Of a stretch of 18,879 nucleotides of DNA, positions 1-7,166 are shown in pieces. The stretch lies in assembly GCA_934590505.1 (NCBI GenBank), contig CAKTPC010000027.1, positions 1 through 18,879 of the forward strand, written 5' to 3'. Made by a program: the position numbers and the translations under genes. The notes beneath the pieces are model-generated. The model worked only from the letters and a program-made list of their open reading frames with translations. It did not search any database and had not been told where the DNA came from. The first letter of the stretch is position 1. Each line of letters starts with the position of its first letter. This DNA is from an uncultured Oscillospiraceae bacterium. GTDB taxonomy: Bacteria; Bacillota; Clostridia; Oscillospirales; Oscillospiraceae.

Positions 1-153
1 GATACCGTGCGCAGCATTGAGAACAGCGCCTCGCGAATACAGGCCGATCCGTCAATACAGATAGATATCCCCCCGGTAAAGACGGCTCCCGCGGCCCCTA
101 CGGCTCCTGCCCGCCAGCGCAAGCTTGACAGCACGCAGCCTTTCTCCCTTTGA
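1..153 (+). CDS. C-terminal fragment of an upstream protein, probably DivIVA-family cell division protein
   Basis: An open frame enters from the left edge in frame 1 and stops at TGA 151-153, giving 50 residues. The visible tail is unstructured: a short polar stretch, then a Pro/Ala-rich segment, ending in QPFSL. No domain can be recognised from this alone. The assignment rests on context. In Firmicutes the ylm/sepF cluster usually runs divIVA-ileS-lspA-pseudouridine synthase, and DivIVA proteins often end in a disordered low-complexity tail after the coiled coil. The rest of the gene lies outside the window, so the coiled coil cannot be checked. The protein is real with good likelihood; the DivIVA name is inference. 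Confidence 0.6.
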   Translation, partial: DTVRSIENSASRIQADPSIQIDIPPVKTAPAAPTAPARQRKLDSTQPFSL

Positions 154-173
154 TCCTTTCCGACTTTTCCAGC

Positions 174-199
174 GGGGCGAGCGCGACTGCGCGCGCCCC
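174..199 (+). other. GC-rich stem-loop in the gap before ileS
   Basis: GGGGC and GCGCG on the left pair with CGCGC and GCCCC on the right, around an ACTG loop with a two-base GA bulge. No T-run follows (the next bases are CTTAGAC), so this is at best a weak terminator of the upstream gene or a leader hairpin. The whole gap to ileS is only 100 bp and is AT-rich from 201 to 235. It shows no T-box antiterminator or specifier architecture, which is notable because many Firmicute ileS genes are T-box controlled. Confidence 0.4.
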
Positions 200-253
200 C
201 TTAGACTTTCTGATAAATATATAAGACACAGATAGACAGGAGACTATACAGCT

Positions 254-3055
254 ATGTCACAGGATTTTAACGCCACCCTTAATCTTCCAAAGACCGATTT
301 TCCCATGCGCGCGGGCCTGCCCAAGCGCGAGCCCGAGATGCTCAAGCGCTGGGAGGAGCAGGACATTTATAATGAGATGCTCAAGAAGAACGAAGGCCAT
401 CCGCGCTTTTCCCTGCATGACGGCCCTCCGTTCTCCAATGGCAAGATCCACATGGGCCACGCGCTCAACAAGACACTCAAGGACTTTATCGTCCGTTCCT
501 ACGCCATGCGCGGCTACTACACCCCCTATATCCCCGGCTGGGATAACCACGGCATGCCTATCGAGTCCGCTATCATCAAGGAGCAGAAGCTCAACCATAA
601 GGCCATGAGCGTCGCGGACTTCCGCTCCGCCTGCCATGACTATGCCGAAAAGTATATCGGCCTTCAGATGGAAGGCTTTAAGCGCCTCGGCGTCGTCGGC
701 GACTGGGAGCACCCCTACAAGACCATGAACAAGGGCTTCGAGGCTGATGAGGTCCGCGTATTCGGCAAGATGTACCGCAACGGCCATATCTATAAGGGGC
801 TCAAGCCCGTCTACTGGTGCGCCAAGGATGAGACCGCTCTCGCCGAGGCTGAGATCGAGTATCAGGACGATCCCTGCACCACCGTTTATGTCAAGTTCCC
901 GATGAACGACGATCACGGCAAGCTCGCGAACATCGATAAGAGCAAGCTCTTCTTCGTTATCTGGACTACGACTATCTGGACCCTCCCCGGCAACCTCGCC
1001 ATCGCCCTGCACCCGGATGAGCAGTATGCCATCGTCAAGGCTCCCAACGGCGAGATGTACATCATGGCCGAAGCGCTGACCGATAAGGTCATGAAGATCG
1101 GCGGCTTTGACAGCTATGAGATCATCGAGACCCACCCCGGCCGCTTCTTCGAGAATATGCTGGCCTCCCATCCCTTCCTGCCAAAGACCTCCCGCCTTGT
1201 GCTGGCTGATTACGTCACTATGGATTCCGGTACCGGCTGCGTCCATACCGCTCCCGGCTTCGGCGCTGACGACTATCAGACCTGCATGCGCTACGGCATG
1301 GAAATGGTCGTTCCCGTGGACGATCAGGGCCGCCACACCGATTATGCCGGCAAGTACGCCGGTCTCAAGACCGATGAATCCAACCCCATCATTCTTAACG
1401 ATATGAAGGAAAGCGGCGCTCTCTTCGCATCTGAGGAGATCGTCCACAGCTATCCGCACTGCTGGCGCTGCAAGAGCCCCATTATCTTCCGCGCAACCCC
1501 GCAGTGGTTCTGCTCTGTTGACTCCTTTAAGGACGAGGCCATTGCCGCCTGCGAGAACGTCCGTTGGCTGCCTGCATGGGGCAAGGACCGCATGGGCGCG
1601 ATGATCCGCGAGCGTAAGGACTGGTGCATCTCCCGTCAGCGCCGCTGGGGTCTGCCCATCCCCGTGTTCTATTGCGAGGACTGCAAGAAGCCCGTCTGCA
1701 CCGAGGAGAGCATCGATGCTGTCGCGAGCCTGTTTGAGAAGGATGGCTCCAACGCATGGTTCGAGAAGGAAGCAGCGGATATCCTGCCTGCCGGCTTTAA
1801 GTGCCCGCACTGCGGCGGCACCCACTTCACCAAGGAGACCGACACCCTTGACGGCTGGTTTGACTCCGGCTCTACCCACTATGCTTCCATGCAGCGCGAT
1901 CAGGGCTTCTGGCCGTCCGACATGTACCTTGAGGGCGGCGACCAGTATCGCGGCTGGTTCCAGTCCTCCCTGCTCGTCGCGGTCGGCGCGCTGGGCAAGG
2001 GCGCACCGTATAGGGAGTGCCTGACCCACGGCTGGACGGTCGACGGCGAAGGTCGCGCGATGCACAAGTCCCTCGGCAACGGCGTCGATCCTGCCGATAT
2101 GGTCAAGGAATTCGGCGCGGATATCGTCCGCCTCTGGGCAGGCTCCGCCGATTACCATGTTGACGTCCGCTGCTCCGAGACCATCTTCAAGCAGCTCAGC
2201 CAGAACTACCTCAAGTTCCGCAACACCGCGCGCTACTGCCTCGGCAACCTCGACGGCTTTGATGCCGACGATCTGGTCGCGCCTGAGGATATGCTCCCGC
2301 TCGACCGCTGGGCCATCACCAAGCTCAATGAGCTGATCGGCGAGGTCGCCAAGGGCTATGACGATTATGAGTTCCATACCGTCTCCCACGCGATCAATGA
2401 CTTCTGCGTTGTAGAGCTTTCAAGCTTCTATCTCGATATCATCAAGGACCGCCTCTACTGCGAGGAGAAGAACGGCCTCAAGCGCCGCAGCGCCCAGACC
2501 GCGCTGTACCTGATCCTTGACAGCATGACCAAGATGTTCGCCCCGATCCTTGCCTTCACCTGCGATGAGATCTGGCAGGCTATGCCGCACCGCAAGGGCG
2601 ACGATGAGCGCAACGTGCTCTTCAATGTCATGAACAAGCCCTTTGAGGACTACGCCCTGAGCGATGAAGAGATGGCACGCTGGGATAAGCTCATCGCCCT
2701 GCGTGACGATGTCAACGGCGTGCTCGAAGCCGCCCGCGGCGCAAAGCGCATCGGCAAGCCCCTTGAGGCCGCCGTCACCCTGCGCGTGAAGGACGAGAGC
2801 ACGAAGGAAGTGCTGGATGAGGTCCGCTCCATGAATCTCTCCGAGCTCTTCATCGTCTCCAAGTGCCTTATCGCCGAGGACGGTGAAGCCGATGCTGACG
2901 CTGTCACCGGTACCGGCGTGAAGAACCCCGGCCTGGAGATCTCCGTTACCGAAGCGCCCGGCACGAAGTGCCCGCGCTGCTGGATGCACTCCGAGGCTCC
3001 GCAGGAGGGGACCGGCCTGTGCCCGCGCTGCGCCGCAGTCGTGGCGAAGCTCTGA
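254..3055 (+). CDS. ileS: Isoleucyl-tRNA synthetase (class I)
   Basis: Cytoplasmic enzyme that charges tRNA-Ile with isoleucine. The 933-residue length fits bacterial IleRS. The class I HIGH signature is HMGH at residues 66-69, within PPFSNGKIHMGHAL. The editing (CP1) domain follows at about 190-400, and RKDWCISRQRRWGLPIP marks the return to the catalytic core. The KMSKS loop reads AMHKS at 602-606, so the first lysine is replaced while the second is kept. A zinc knuckle formed by CEDC and CPHC lies around 475-525, and a second, CPRCW with CPRC, is at the extreme C-terminus. The anticodon-binding helical domain lies between about 680 and 880. The ATG is preceded by GGAG at a rather long spacing. 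lspA begins 66 bp downstream on the same strand. A 710-residue antisense frame lies across it and is only a codon-bias shadow. Confidence 0.98.
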   Translation: MSQDFNATLNLPKTDFPMRAGLPKREPEMLKRWEEQDIYNEMLKKNEGHPRFSLHDGPPFSNGKIHMGHALNKTLKDFIVRSYAMRGYYTPYIPGWDNHGMPIESAIIKEQKLNHKAMSVADFRSACHDYAEKYIGLQMEGFKRLGVVGDWEHPYKTMNKGFEADEVRVFGKMYRNGHIYKGLKPVYWCAKDETALAEAEIEYQDDPCTTVYVKFPMNDDHGKLANIDKSKLFFVIWTTTIWTLPGNLAIALHPDEQYAIVKAPNGEMYIMAEALTDKVMKIGGFDSYEIIETHPGRFFENMLASHPFLPKTSRLVLADYVTMDSGTGCVHTAPGFGADDYQTCMRYGMEMVVPVDDQGRHTDYAGKYAGLKTDESNPIILNDMKESGALFASEEIVHSYPHCWRCKSPIIFRATPQWFCSVDSFKDEAIAACENVRWLPAWGKDRMGAMIRERKDWCISRQRRWGLPIPVFYCEDCKKPVCTEESIDAVASLFEKDGSNAWFEKEAADILPAGFKCPHCGGTHFTKETDTLDGWFDSGSTHYASMQRDQGFWPSDMYLEGGDQYRGWFQSSLLVAVGALGKGAPYRECLTHGWTVDGEGRAMHKSLGNGVDPADMVKEFGADIVRLWAGSADYHVDVRCSETIFKQLSQNYLKFRNTARYCLGNLDGFDADDLVAPEDMLPLDRWAITKLNELIGEVAKGYDDYEFHTVSHAINDFCVVELSSFYLDIIKDRLYCEEKNGLKRRSAQTALYLILDSMTKMFAPILAFTCDEIWQAMPHRKGDDERNVLFNVMNKPFEDYALSDEEMARWDKLIALRDDVNGVLEAARGAKRIGKPLEAAVTLRVKDESTKEVLDEVRSMNLSELFIVSKCLIAEDGEADADAVTGTGVKNPGLEISVTEAPGTKCPRCWMHSEAPQEGTGLCPRCAAVVAKL

Positions 3056-3121
3056 GCCGCCGATAACCGGCTTCATCCATTCCACGCGCCGGTCTTTCCG
3101 CCCGGCAGATAGGAGATCAAT

Positions 3122-4189
3122 ATGCTGTATTCAATAGTCGGCCTGCTTGTCATCATTCTGGATCAGGCAGTGAAGTACTGGGTCCAGAACACCCTGTTCG
3201 GTACCGATGTCGTCAAATTCATCCCCGGCGTCATAAGCCTTGTGAACGTCCATAATGACGGGGCTGCCTTCAGCTTCCTGAGCGGCAGCGGCGCACGCAT
3301 CTATTTCATCATCGCCACCGGCGTGTTCACCGTGCTTGTCATTATCGCGCTGGCAACGAACTTCATCTCCGGCAAGGTTTCCCGCTGGAGCCTTGTGCTC
3401 GTCACTGCGGGCGGCCTCGCTAACTGCATCGACCGCGTTATCTACGGCTACGTGCAGGATATGTTCAAGGTGGAGCTGTTCAATTTCGCCATCTTCAACG
3501 TCGCCGATATTTTCATAACCGTGTTCGCCATCGTGTTCGTCATTGCTATGATCTTTGAAAAGCCCGAGGATGACGATCTTGAGGACGAGGAATTCGAGGA
3601 TGAAGAGGACGAGGAGGATGCTCCTCCGCGCCAGAGTCTGCGCGAAAAGCTCAGCGGCATGAAGAAGGAAAAGAACGCCGCTCCCCGTGCCGCGAAGAAG
3701 AGCCGTCAGGCCGAGTATGAGGAAGAGTACGAGCGCTATAAGACACAGCGCGAGACCCGCTCCGCGAGACCGGCAGCTCAGACGTCCGCGCCAAGAGCGC
3801 AGCAGGTCGACCAGTCCGACCCCTTTGCTGAGTGGGAAAAGGCCAATGCCAGAGTGGAAAACCAGCGCTCGAGCAGCTATGCCGCAAAGGCCATGGGCAG
3901 CGAAGCACCGAAATATACTCCGCCCGCAAGACAGGCAGCAGCGCCGTCCGCGCCGCAGCGGCGTCCGGCGGCTGAGGCACAGGAGCAGATACGCACTGCC
4001 GCCCGGCCCGCGCAGAGCTATACGCGCCCCGCGGCGCAGCCTGCTCAGTCAGCGCAGCCCGCACGGCAGCCGGTCCAGCAGCCTGCCAGACAGAGCTCAC
4101 CCGCTCCGCAGAGACCCGCGCAGCCTGCCGCACCCGCGAAGAGCAGCACGGACTTTGACCTTGACGATATACTCAACGAGTTCAAGTAA
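3122..4189 (+). CDS. lspA: Lipoprotein signal peptidase II with a long C-terminal extension
   Basis: Membrane aspartyl protease that removes signal peptides from prolipoproteins ahead of the lipidated cysteine. Residues 1-145 form the whole conserved enzyme with four membrane segments. Conserved signatures are LDQAVK near 13-18, HNDGAAFS at 44-51, ANCIDR then VQDM, and FNVAD. Asp113 and Asp129 match the catalytic pair. Typical LspA has 150-170 residues, but this one has 355. After a strongly acidic run (about 149-166) comes a basic stretch, then a Pro/Ala/Gln/Arg-rich tail to the end, closing with the acidic amphipathic motif DFDLDDILNEFK. The tail is probably cytoplasmic and disordered. A clear AGGAG precedes the ATG by 7 bp. 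The TAA stop overlaps the next ATG by one base (TAATG), implying translational coupling. A client of this enzyme, the DctP lipoprotein, is encoded in the same window. Confidence 0.96.
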   Translation: MLYSIVGLLVIILDQAVKYWVQNTLFGTDVVKFIPGVISLVNVHNDGAAFSFLSGSGARIYFIIATGVFTVLVIIALATNFISGKVSRWSLVLVTAGGLANCIDRVIYGYVQDMFKVELFNFAIFNVADIFITVFAIVFVIAMIFEKPEDDDLEDEEFEDEEDEEDAPPRQSLREKLSGMKKEKNAAPRAAKKSRQAEYEEEYERYKTQRETRSARPAAQTSAPRAQQVDQSDPFAEWEKANARVENQRSSSYAAKAMGSEAPKYTPPARQAAAPSAPQRRPAAEAQEQIRTAARPAQSYTRPAAQPAQSAQPARQPVQQPARQSSPAPQRPAQPAAPAKSSTDFDLDDILNEFK

Positions 4190-5127
4190 TGGACGAGGGC
4201 GTAATACAAATAACAATCGAGGAGAGCGGAGAACGTATCGACGCTCTCCTTGCCCGTATTCTGCCGCAGTATTCACGCAGCCAGATCCAGAAGTGCTTGG
4301 ACTCCGGGGCGGTATTGCTTGACGGCCGGCCGCTGAAGAAGAATTACCGCGGGAATGCCGGTGATGCTATTGAGCTGTTCCTCCCGGAAACGCAGGATAT
4401 TCCGCTTGAAGCGCAGGATATCCCGCTCGATGTAGTCTATGAGGACGCGGATATCATTGTTATCAATAAGCCGCGCGGCATGGTGGTCCACCCGGCTCCG
4501 GGGCATCCGGACGGCACGCTCGTGAACGCGCTGATGTACCATTGCGGGGACAGTCTCTCCGGTATCGGCGGGGAGCGCCGGCCCGGCATAGTCCACCGTA
4601 TCGATAAGGATACATCGGGGCTCATCGTCGCTGCAAAGAACGACGCGGCGCACAAGGGCCTGTCGGCGCAGCTGTCGGATCACACCCTGTACAGAGAATA
4701 TGAAGCGGTGGTCACCGGCCACATGCGTGAGGACTCCGGGATCATAGACAGGCCCATAGGCCGCCACCCGGTCGACCGCAAGCGCATGGCCGTGACGGAA
4801 AAGAACTCAAAAGCCGCCGTCACGCACTGGAAGCTGCTGGCGGAGTACAGGGGCTATTCGCATATTCAGTGCCGCCTTGAGACGGGTCGGACGCATCAGA
4901 TACGTGTTCACATGGCCAGCATCGGCCACCCGCTGCTCGGCGATGGCCTGTACGGCGCGAAATGCCCGGATAAGGGGCTGGAGGGTCAGTGCCTCCACGC
5001 ACGCCGGCTGCACCTGACACACCCGGTGTCAGGTGAGGAGCTGCGCTTTGAATCGGCGCTGCCAGAATATTTCACCGCGGTGCTTGATAAGCTCGGAGCT
5101 ATAGAAAGAAAAGGGGAAACGGAATGA
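4189..5127 (+). CDS. RluA/RluD-family rRNA pseudouridine synthase with S4 domain
   Basis: Converts specific uridines in large-subunit rRNA (or possibly tRNA) to pseudouridine. The 312 residues show an N-terminal S4 RNA-binding domain (about 14-65, with ERIDALLARIL and SRSQIQKCLDSG). The catalytic domain contains INKPRGMVVHPAPGH, the catalytic HRIDKDTSG with Asp139, and GRTHQIRVH near the end. Size and architecture fit RluD or the Bacillus YlyB type usually found next to lspA; the exact uridine target cannot be read from sequence. The start overlaps the lspA stop (TAATG) and lacks a strong ribosome site of its own, so coupling is likely. A 21-bp near-tandem duplication at 4389-4430 encodes QDIPLEAQDIPLD in the linker between the S4 and catalytic domains. 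The last four bases overlap the next gene (ATGA). Confidence 0.95.
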   Translation: MDEGVIQITIEESGERIDALLARILPQYSRSQIQKCLDSGAVLLDGRPLKKNYRGNAGDAIELFLPETQDIPLEAQDIPLDVVYEDADIIVINKPRGMVVHPAPGHPDGTLVNALMYHCGDSLSGIGGERRPGIVHRIDKDTSGLIVAAKNDAAHKGLSAQLSDHTLYREYEAVVTGHMREDSGIIDRPIGRHPVDRKRMAVTEKNSKAAVTHWKLLAEYRGYSHIQCRLETGRTHQIRVHMASIGHPLLGDGLYGAKCPDKGLEGQCLHARRLHLTHPVSGEELRFESALPEYFTAVLDKLGAIERKGETE

Positions 5128-5321
5128 ACAAGAATAAGATCATCAGCATCGTCATTGCGTTGGCAGTCATGACCGGTGTGCTCATACTGGCGGCAAAGCT
5201 GATAAGCGGCGCGATAAGCATCGTCAGCGGCGCGTTCAACGCGGTGCTCGGCATAATCGTCATCTTTGCACTTGTAGTGATCGTCGTATGGATGTTCCTC
5301 TATGCGGCGAAGAAGAGATAA
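5124..5321 (+). CDS. Small two-helix membrane protein, function unknown
   Basis: A 65-residue protein starting MNKNKI, with hydrophobic helices at about 7-31 and 38-60 and a lysine/arginine tail (AAKKR) that should anchor it with both ends in the cytoplasm. Between the helices lies a Ser/Gly/Ala-rich hinge (SGAISIVSGAFNA). The start overlaps the pseudouridine synthase stop by four bases (ATGA), and AAAGGGGAAAC just upstream supplies a ribosome site, so this is a genuinely translated last gene of the cluster. No family is recognised. Translational coupling and strong hydrophobic periodicity argue against chance, but nothing in the sequence indicates a role. Confidence 0.75.
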   Translation: MNKNKIISIVIALAVMTGVLILAAKLISGAISIVSGAFNAVLGIIVIFALVVIVVWMFLYAAKKR

Positions 5322-5351
5322 GCACAGGAAACGGCTCAGCTTAAGAGGTCG

Positions 5352-5391
5352 AAAAGGCGCCCGCATACTTGAAGGTATGCGGGCGCCTTTT
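5352..5391. terminator. Bidirectional intrinsic terminator between convergent transcripts
   Basis: A perfect 17-bp stem (AAAAGGCGCCCGCATAC at 5352-5368 with its complement at 5375-5391) closes a six-base TTGAAG loop. It has A-run/T-run ends, so it can act in both directions. It lies 30 bp after the small membrane protein gene (+) and 36 bp past the stop of the M24-fold gene (-), terminating both. Confidence 0.9.
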
Positions 5392-5426
5392 TGGTATCTG
5401 CAGCAACAGCTGCGTCAGAGGTTGTT

Positions 5427-6824
5427 TTACTTCCCGACGAAAAGCGCCTTTTCGCGGTTGAGCACGAACGGACGGTAAAGTCCCGTAAGATTGGAGAGCG
5501 GAAGAATCTCGGGTCTGATCTGGATATTCAGCACCTCGCGCATGAAGCGGCGGCGGCCCTCTATGCGCTCGTACACGTCGGGATACAGCTCCTTGAGTTC
5601 GCGGCGGAGGTTTTCATCAGCAATCGCTATGCCGTCCTCGCAGTTGGGGGGAGCATAGTCAGAGCTTGTGGAGGGAATGATATCCATCTGGAGGCACATT
5701 CCGCTCTTAAGGCTGATCTGCGAATTTTCATAGATCGGGGACGCCATCCACTCTTCGGTCGATGTATAGTGCCCCGGATTCAGGAACCAGCCGTACTTCT
5801 CCTTCGGGAAGGTCGTATCGACCATCTTGTAGATATCACCGCAGGACACGTCTATGCCGACCATCTCATACCAGTTTGCGACAAGCGCGAAATAGGGCTT
5901 CACATACTTGTCGATATAGTCCCTTGACTTTTCTGGGATATCCTCTTCGGAATAGGCAAGGAAGCCCTTGCGGTTCGTCAGACCGCCGATGAGCCCTATG
6001 CTGACCTGGAAGCGCTCACCGAAATGCGCAGGCTTCGTGGAAGGACTTGCCATGCCGATTTCAAGACGGCTGCCGGAGAGCACCTTCGGGAACATAGTCG
6101 TCGGAAGGAAGCCGCAGGTCGCGAGCTGAGATATCTCTACCTCGGTCATCTCTGGCCGGACTTCCTGAAGGATCTGCTGGACACTGTCGGACGCATAGGC
6201 TGCGCCATATTCAAAGTATGCGATCTCATGAGCATCATTGATAGTGCGCATGCCGTAGGCCGGGTGAATGAAAGCGTCAGTGGCATTCTCTGTCTGTTCT
6301 CTGCCGACGATGCTGCGTATGCTCTCGACGATATAAGAGGGGATATCGGAATCATAGATCGTCCCGTAAACCGGATATATAAGCTTCCAGCCTACCAGAC
6401 CGACACGGCACTGCGCCGTCACGCCGATCTCGCGGAAAACTTCCTCGAGTTCTCTGTGCTGCTCCATAGGCTGGTTTGGCAGGGACAGAGTCTGGGCAAG
6501 GATGCCGTGGCTGCCGGGGATGCGGTTGAACCTGTTGAGCCCTATGCACTCATTGCCGAGGAAGGTATACGCCTCCCCGGTCTTGGATATCAGAAGGAGC
6601 GCTTCCTCAAAACGCGGGCCGAAGCCGGTGAGATAATCGAAGTTGCCGTAATGCTCTCTGTCAGCGTAGACGAGCATATAATCCAGCCCTCTGGCGTTTA
6701 TTATCTCAAGGGTGTTTTTGAATCTTCTTTCATAGGTGCTGTCCGGGATCGTGGGCATCTCTTCCGGCACGCCGAAGTACGGCTCCTGCACATACGAATA
6801 CTGTATGTCCTTTGCTTCTATCAT
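5427..6824 (-). CDS. M24/creatinase-fold protein (Xaa-Pro aminopeptidase-like), probably metal-independent
   Basis: A 465-residue protein with the pita-bread fold layout: a creatinase-type N-terminal domain (about 30-180, including DYMLVYADREHYGNFDYLTG) and a C-terminal catalytic-like domain (about 185-410). Members are aminopeptidases P, prolidases and creatinases. Metal-dependent M24 enzymes need an Asp-Asp-His-Glu-Glu set. Here the segment expected to hold both aspartates reads FQVSIGLIGGLTNRKGF (272-288) with neither present. His352 (NPGHYTS), Asp381 (LQMDIIP) and Glu396 (NCEDGIA) occupy places resembling the other three. This suggests a creatinase-like hydrolase working without metal, or an inactive paralogue. 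The ATG follows AAAGGATC by 8 bp. It is the last gene of the TRAP cassette strand, cut off from the M81 gene by a terminator and by a 278-bp repeat element whose end abuts its ribosome site. Its substrate is unknown. Confidence 0.85.
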   Translation of the reverse strand: MIEAKDIQYSYVQEPYFGVPEEMPTIPDSTYERRFKNTLEIINARGLDYMLVYADREHYGNFDYLTGFGPRFEEALLLISKTGEAYTFLGNECIGLNRFNRIPGSHGILAQTLSLPNQPMEQHRELEEVFREIGVTAQCRVGLVGWKLIYPVYGTIYDSDIPSYIVESIRSIVGREQTENATDAFIHPAYGMRTINDAHEIAYFEYGAAYASDSVQQILQEVRPEMTEVEISQLATCGFLPTTMFPKVLSGSRLEIGMASPSTKPAHFGERFQVSIGLIGGLTNRKGFLAYSEEDIPEKSRDYIDKYVKPYFALVANWYEMVGIDVSCGDIYKMVDTTFPKEKYGWFLNPGHYTSTEEWMASPIYENSQISLKSGMCLQMDIIPSTSSDYAPPNCEDGIAIADENLRRELKELYPDVYERIEGRRRFMREVLNIQIRPEILPLSNLTGLYRPFVLNREKALFVGK

Positions 6825-6840
6825 AATAAAGATCCTTTCG

Positions 6841-7118
6841 TACCATCAGTTGACAAGGACACACACGGTTTTGACGGGCAGGAATGCGTCCATACTTCTT
6901 CAAAGCCCTTGCCAATACATAAAGTATTGCCTGCGGGCTTTTCATCGCCTGAACGCTTTTCTGCTCCGGCAAAACTGCTTGCACCTGACAGCGATGGATT
7001 TTTTGTGTGATTTTTGGTTTTTGAGACGCAGACGGGCTGACGCCCGTCAAGGCGAAAAGGACAAAAAGCACCGGAAGGACACGCTGTCAGGCGTGTGTGC
7101 TCTTGCCAATTGATGGTA
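6841..7118. repeat. 278-bp inverted-repeat (MITE-like) element, copy 1
   Basis: The two ends form 27-bp imperfect terminal inverted repeats (6841-6867 and 7092-7118, 23 of 27 identical), each starting outward with TACCATCA and containing CAAG and CACACACG. The interior holds nested hairpins. AAAGCCC (6902-6908) pairs with GGGCTTT (6935-6941) around an inner CAATAC/GTATTG stem. GACGGGC and GCCCGTC at 7031-7048 enclose a TGAC loop. CCTGACAGCG (6984-6993) pairs with 7082-7091. Its left 40 bp match the right end of the second element at 10614-10653 in 32 of 40 positions. It has no coding capacity beyond short chance frames and no obvious target-site duplication. This stretch fills the gap between the M81 and M24 genes. 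Confidence 0.75.
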
Positions 7119-7120
7119 AC

Positions 7121-7161
7121 AAAACAAGCATATACAGCGTTCCGCGATATATGCTTGTTTT
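7121..7161 (-). terminator. Intrinsic terminator of the M81 hydrolase gene
   Basis: A perfect 14-bp stem (AAAACAAGCATATA at 7121-7134 with its complement at 7148-7161) has a 13-base loop and TTTTGTT beyond it in the minus direction. It begins 6 bp past the M81 stop codon. The M24-fold gene downstream on the same strand therefore needs readthrough or its own promoter. Confidence 0.82.
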
Positions 7162-7166
7162 CTGAT

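Noticed and set aside
154..253. T-box leader for ileS
   Set aside because: The gap is only 100 bp and lacks a specifier stem, a T-box sequence and an antiterminator/terminator pair.
257..2389. 710-residue minus-strand open frame opposite ileS
   Set aside because: It lies wholly antisense to a clear IleRS, has no ribosome site or family motifs, and is a by-product of the GC-biased third codon positions.
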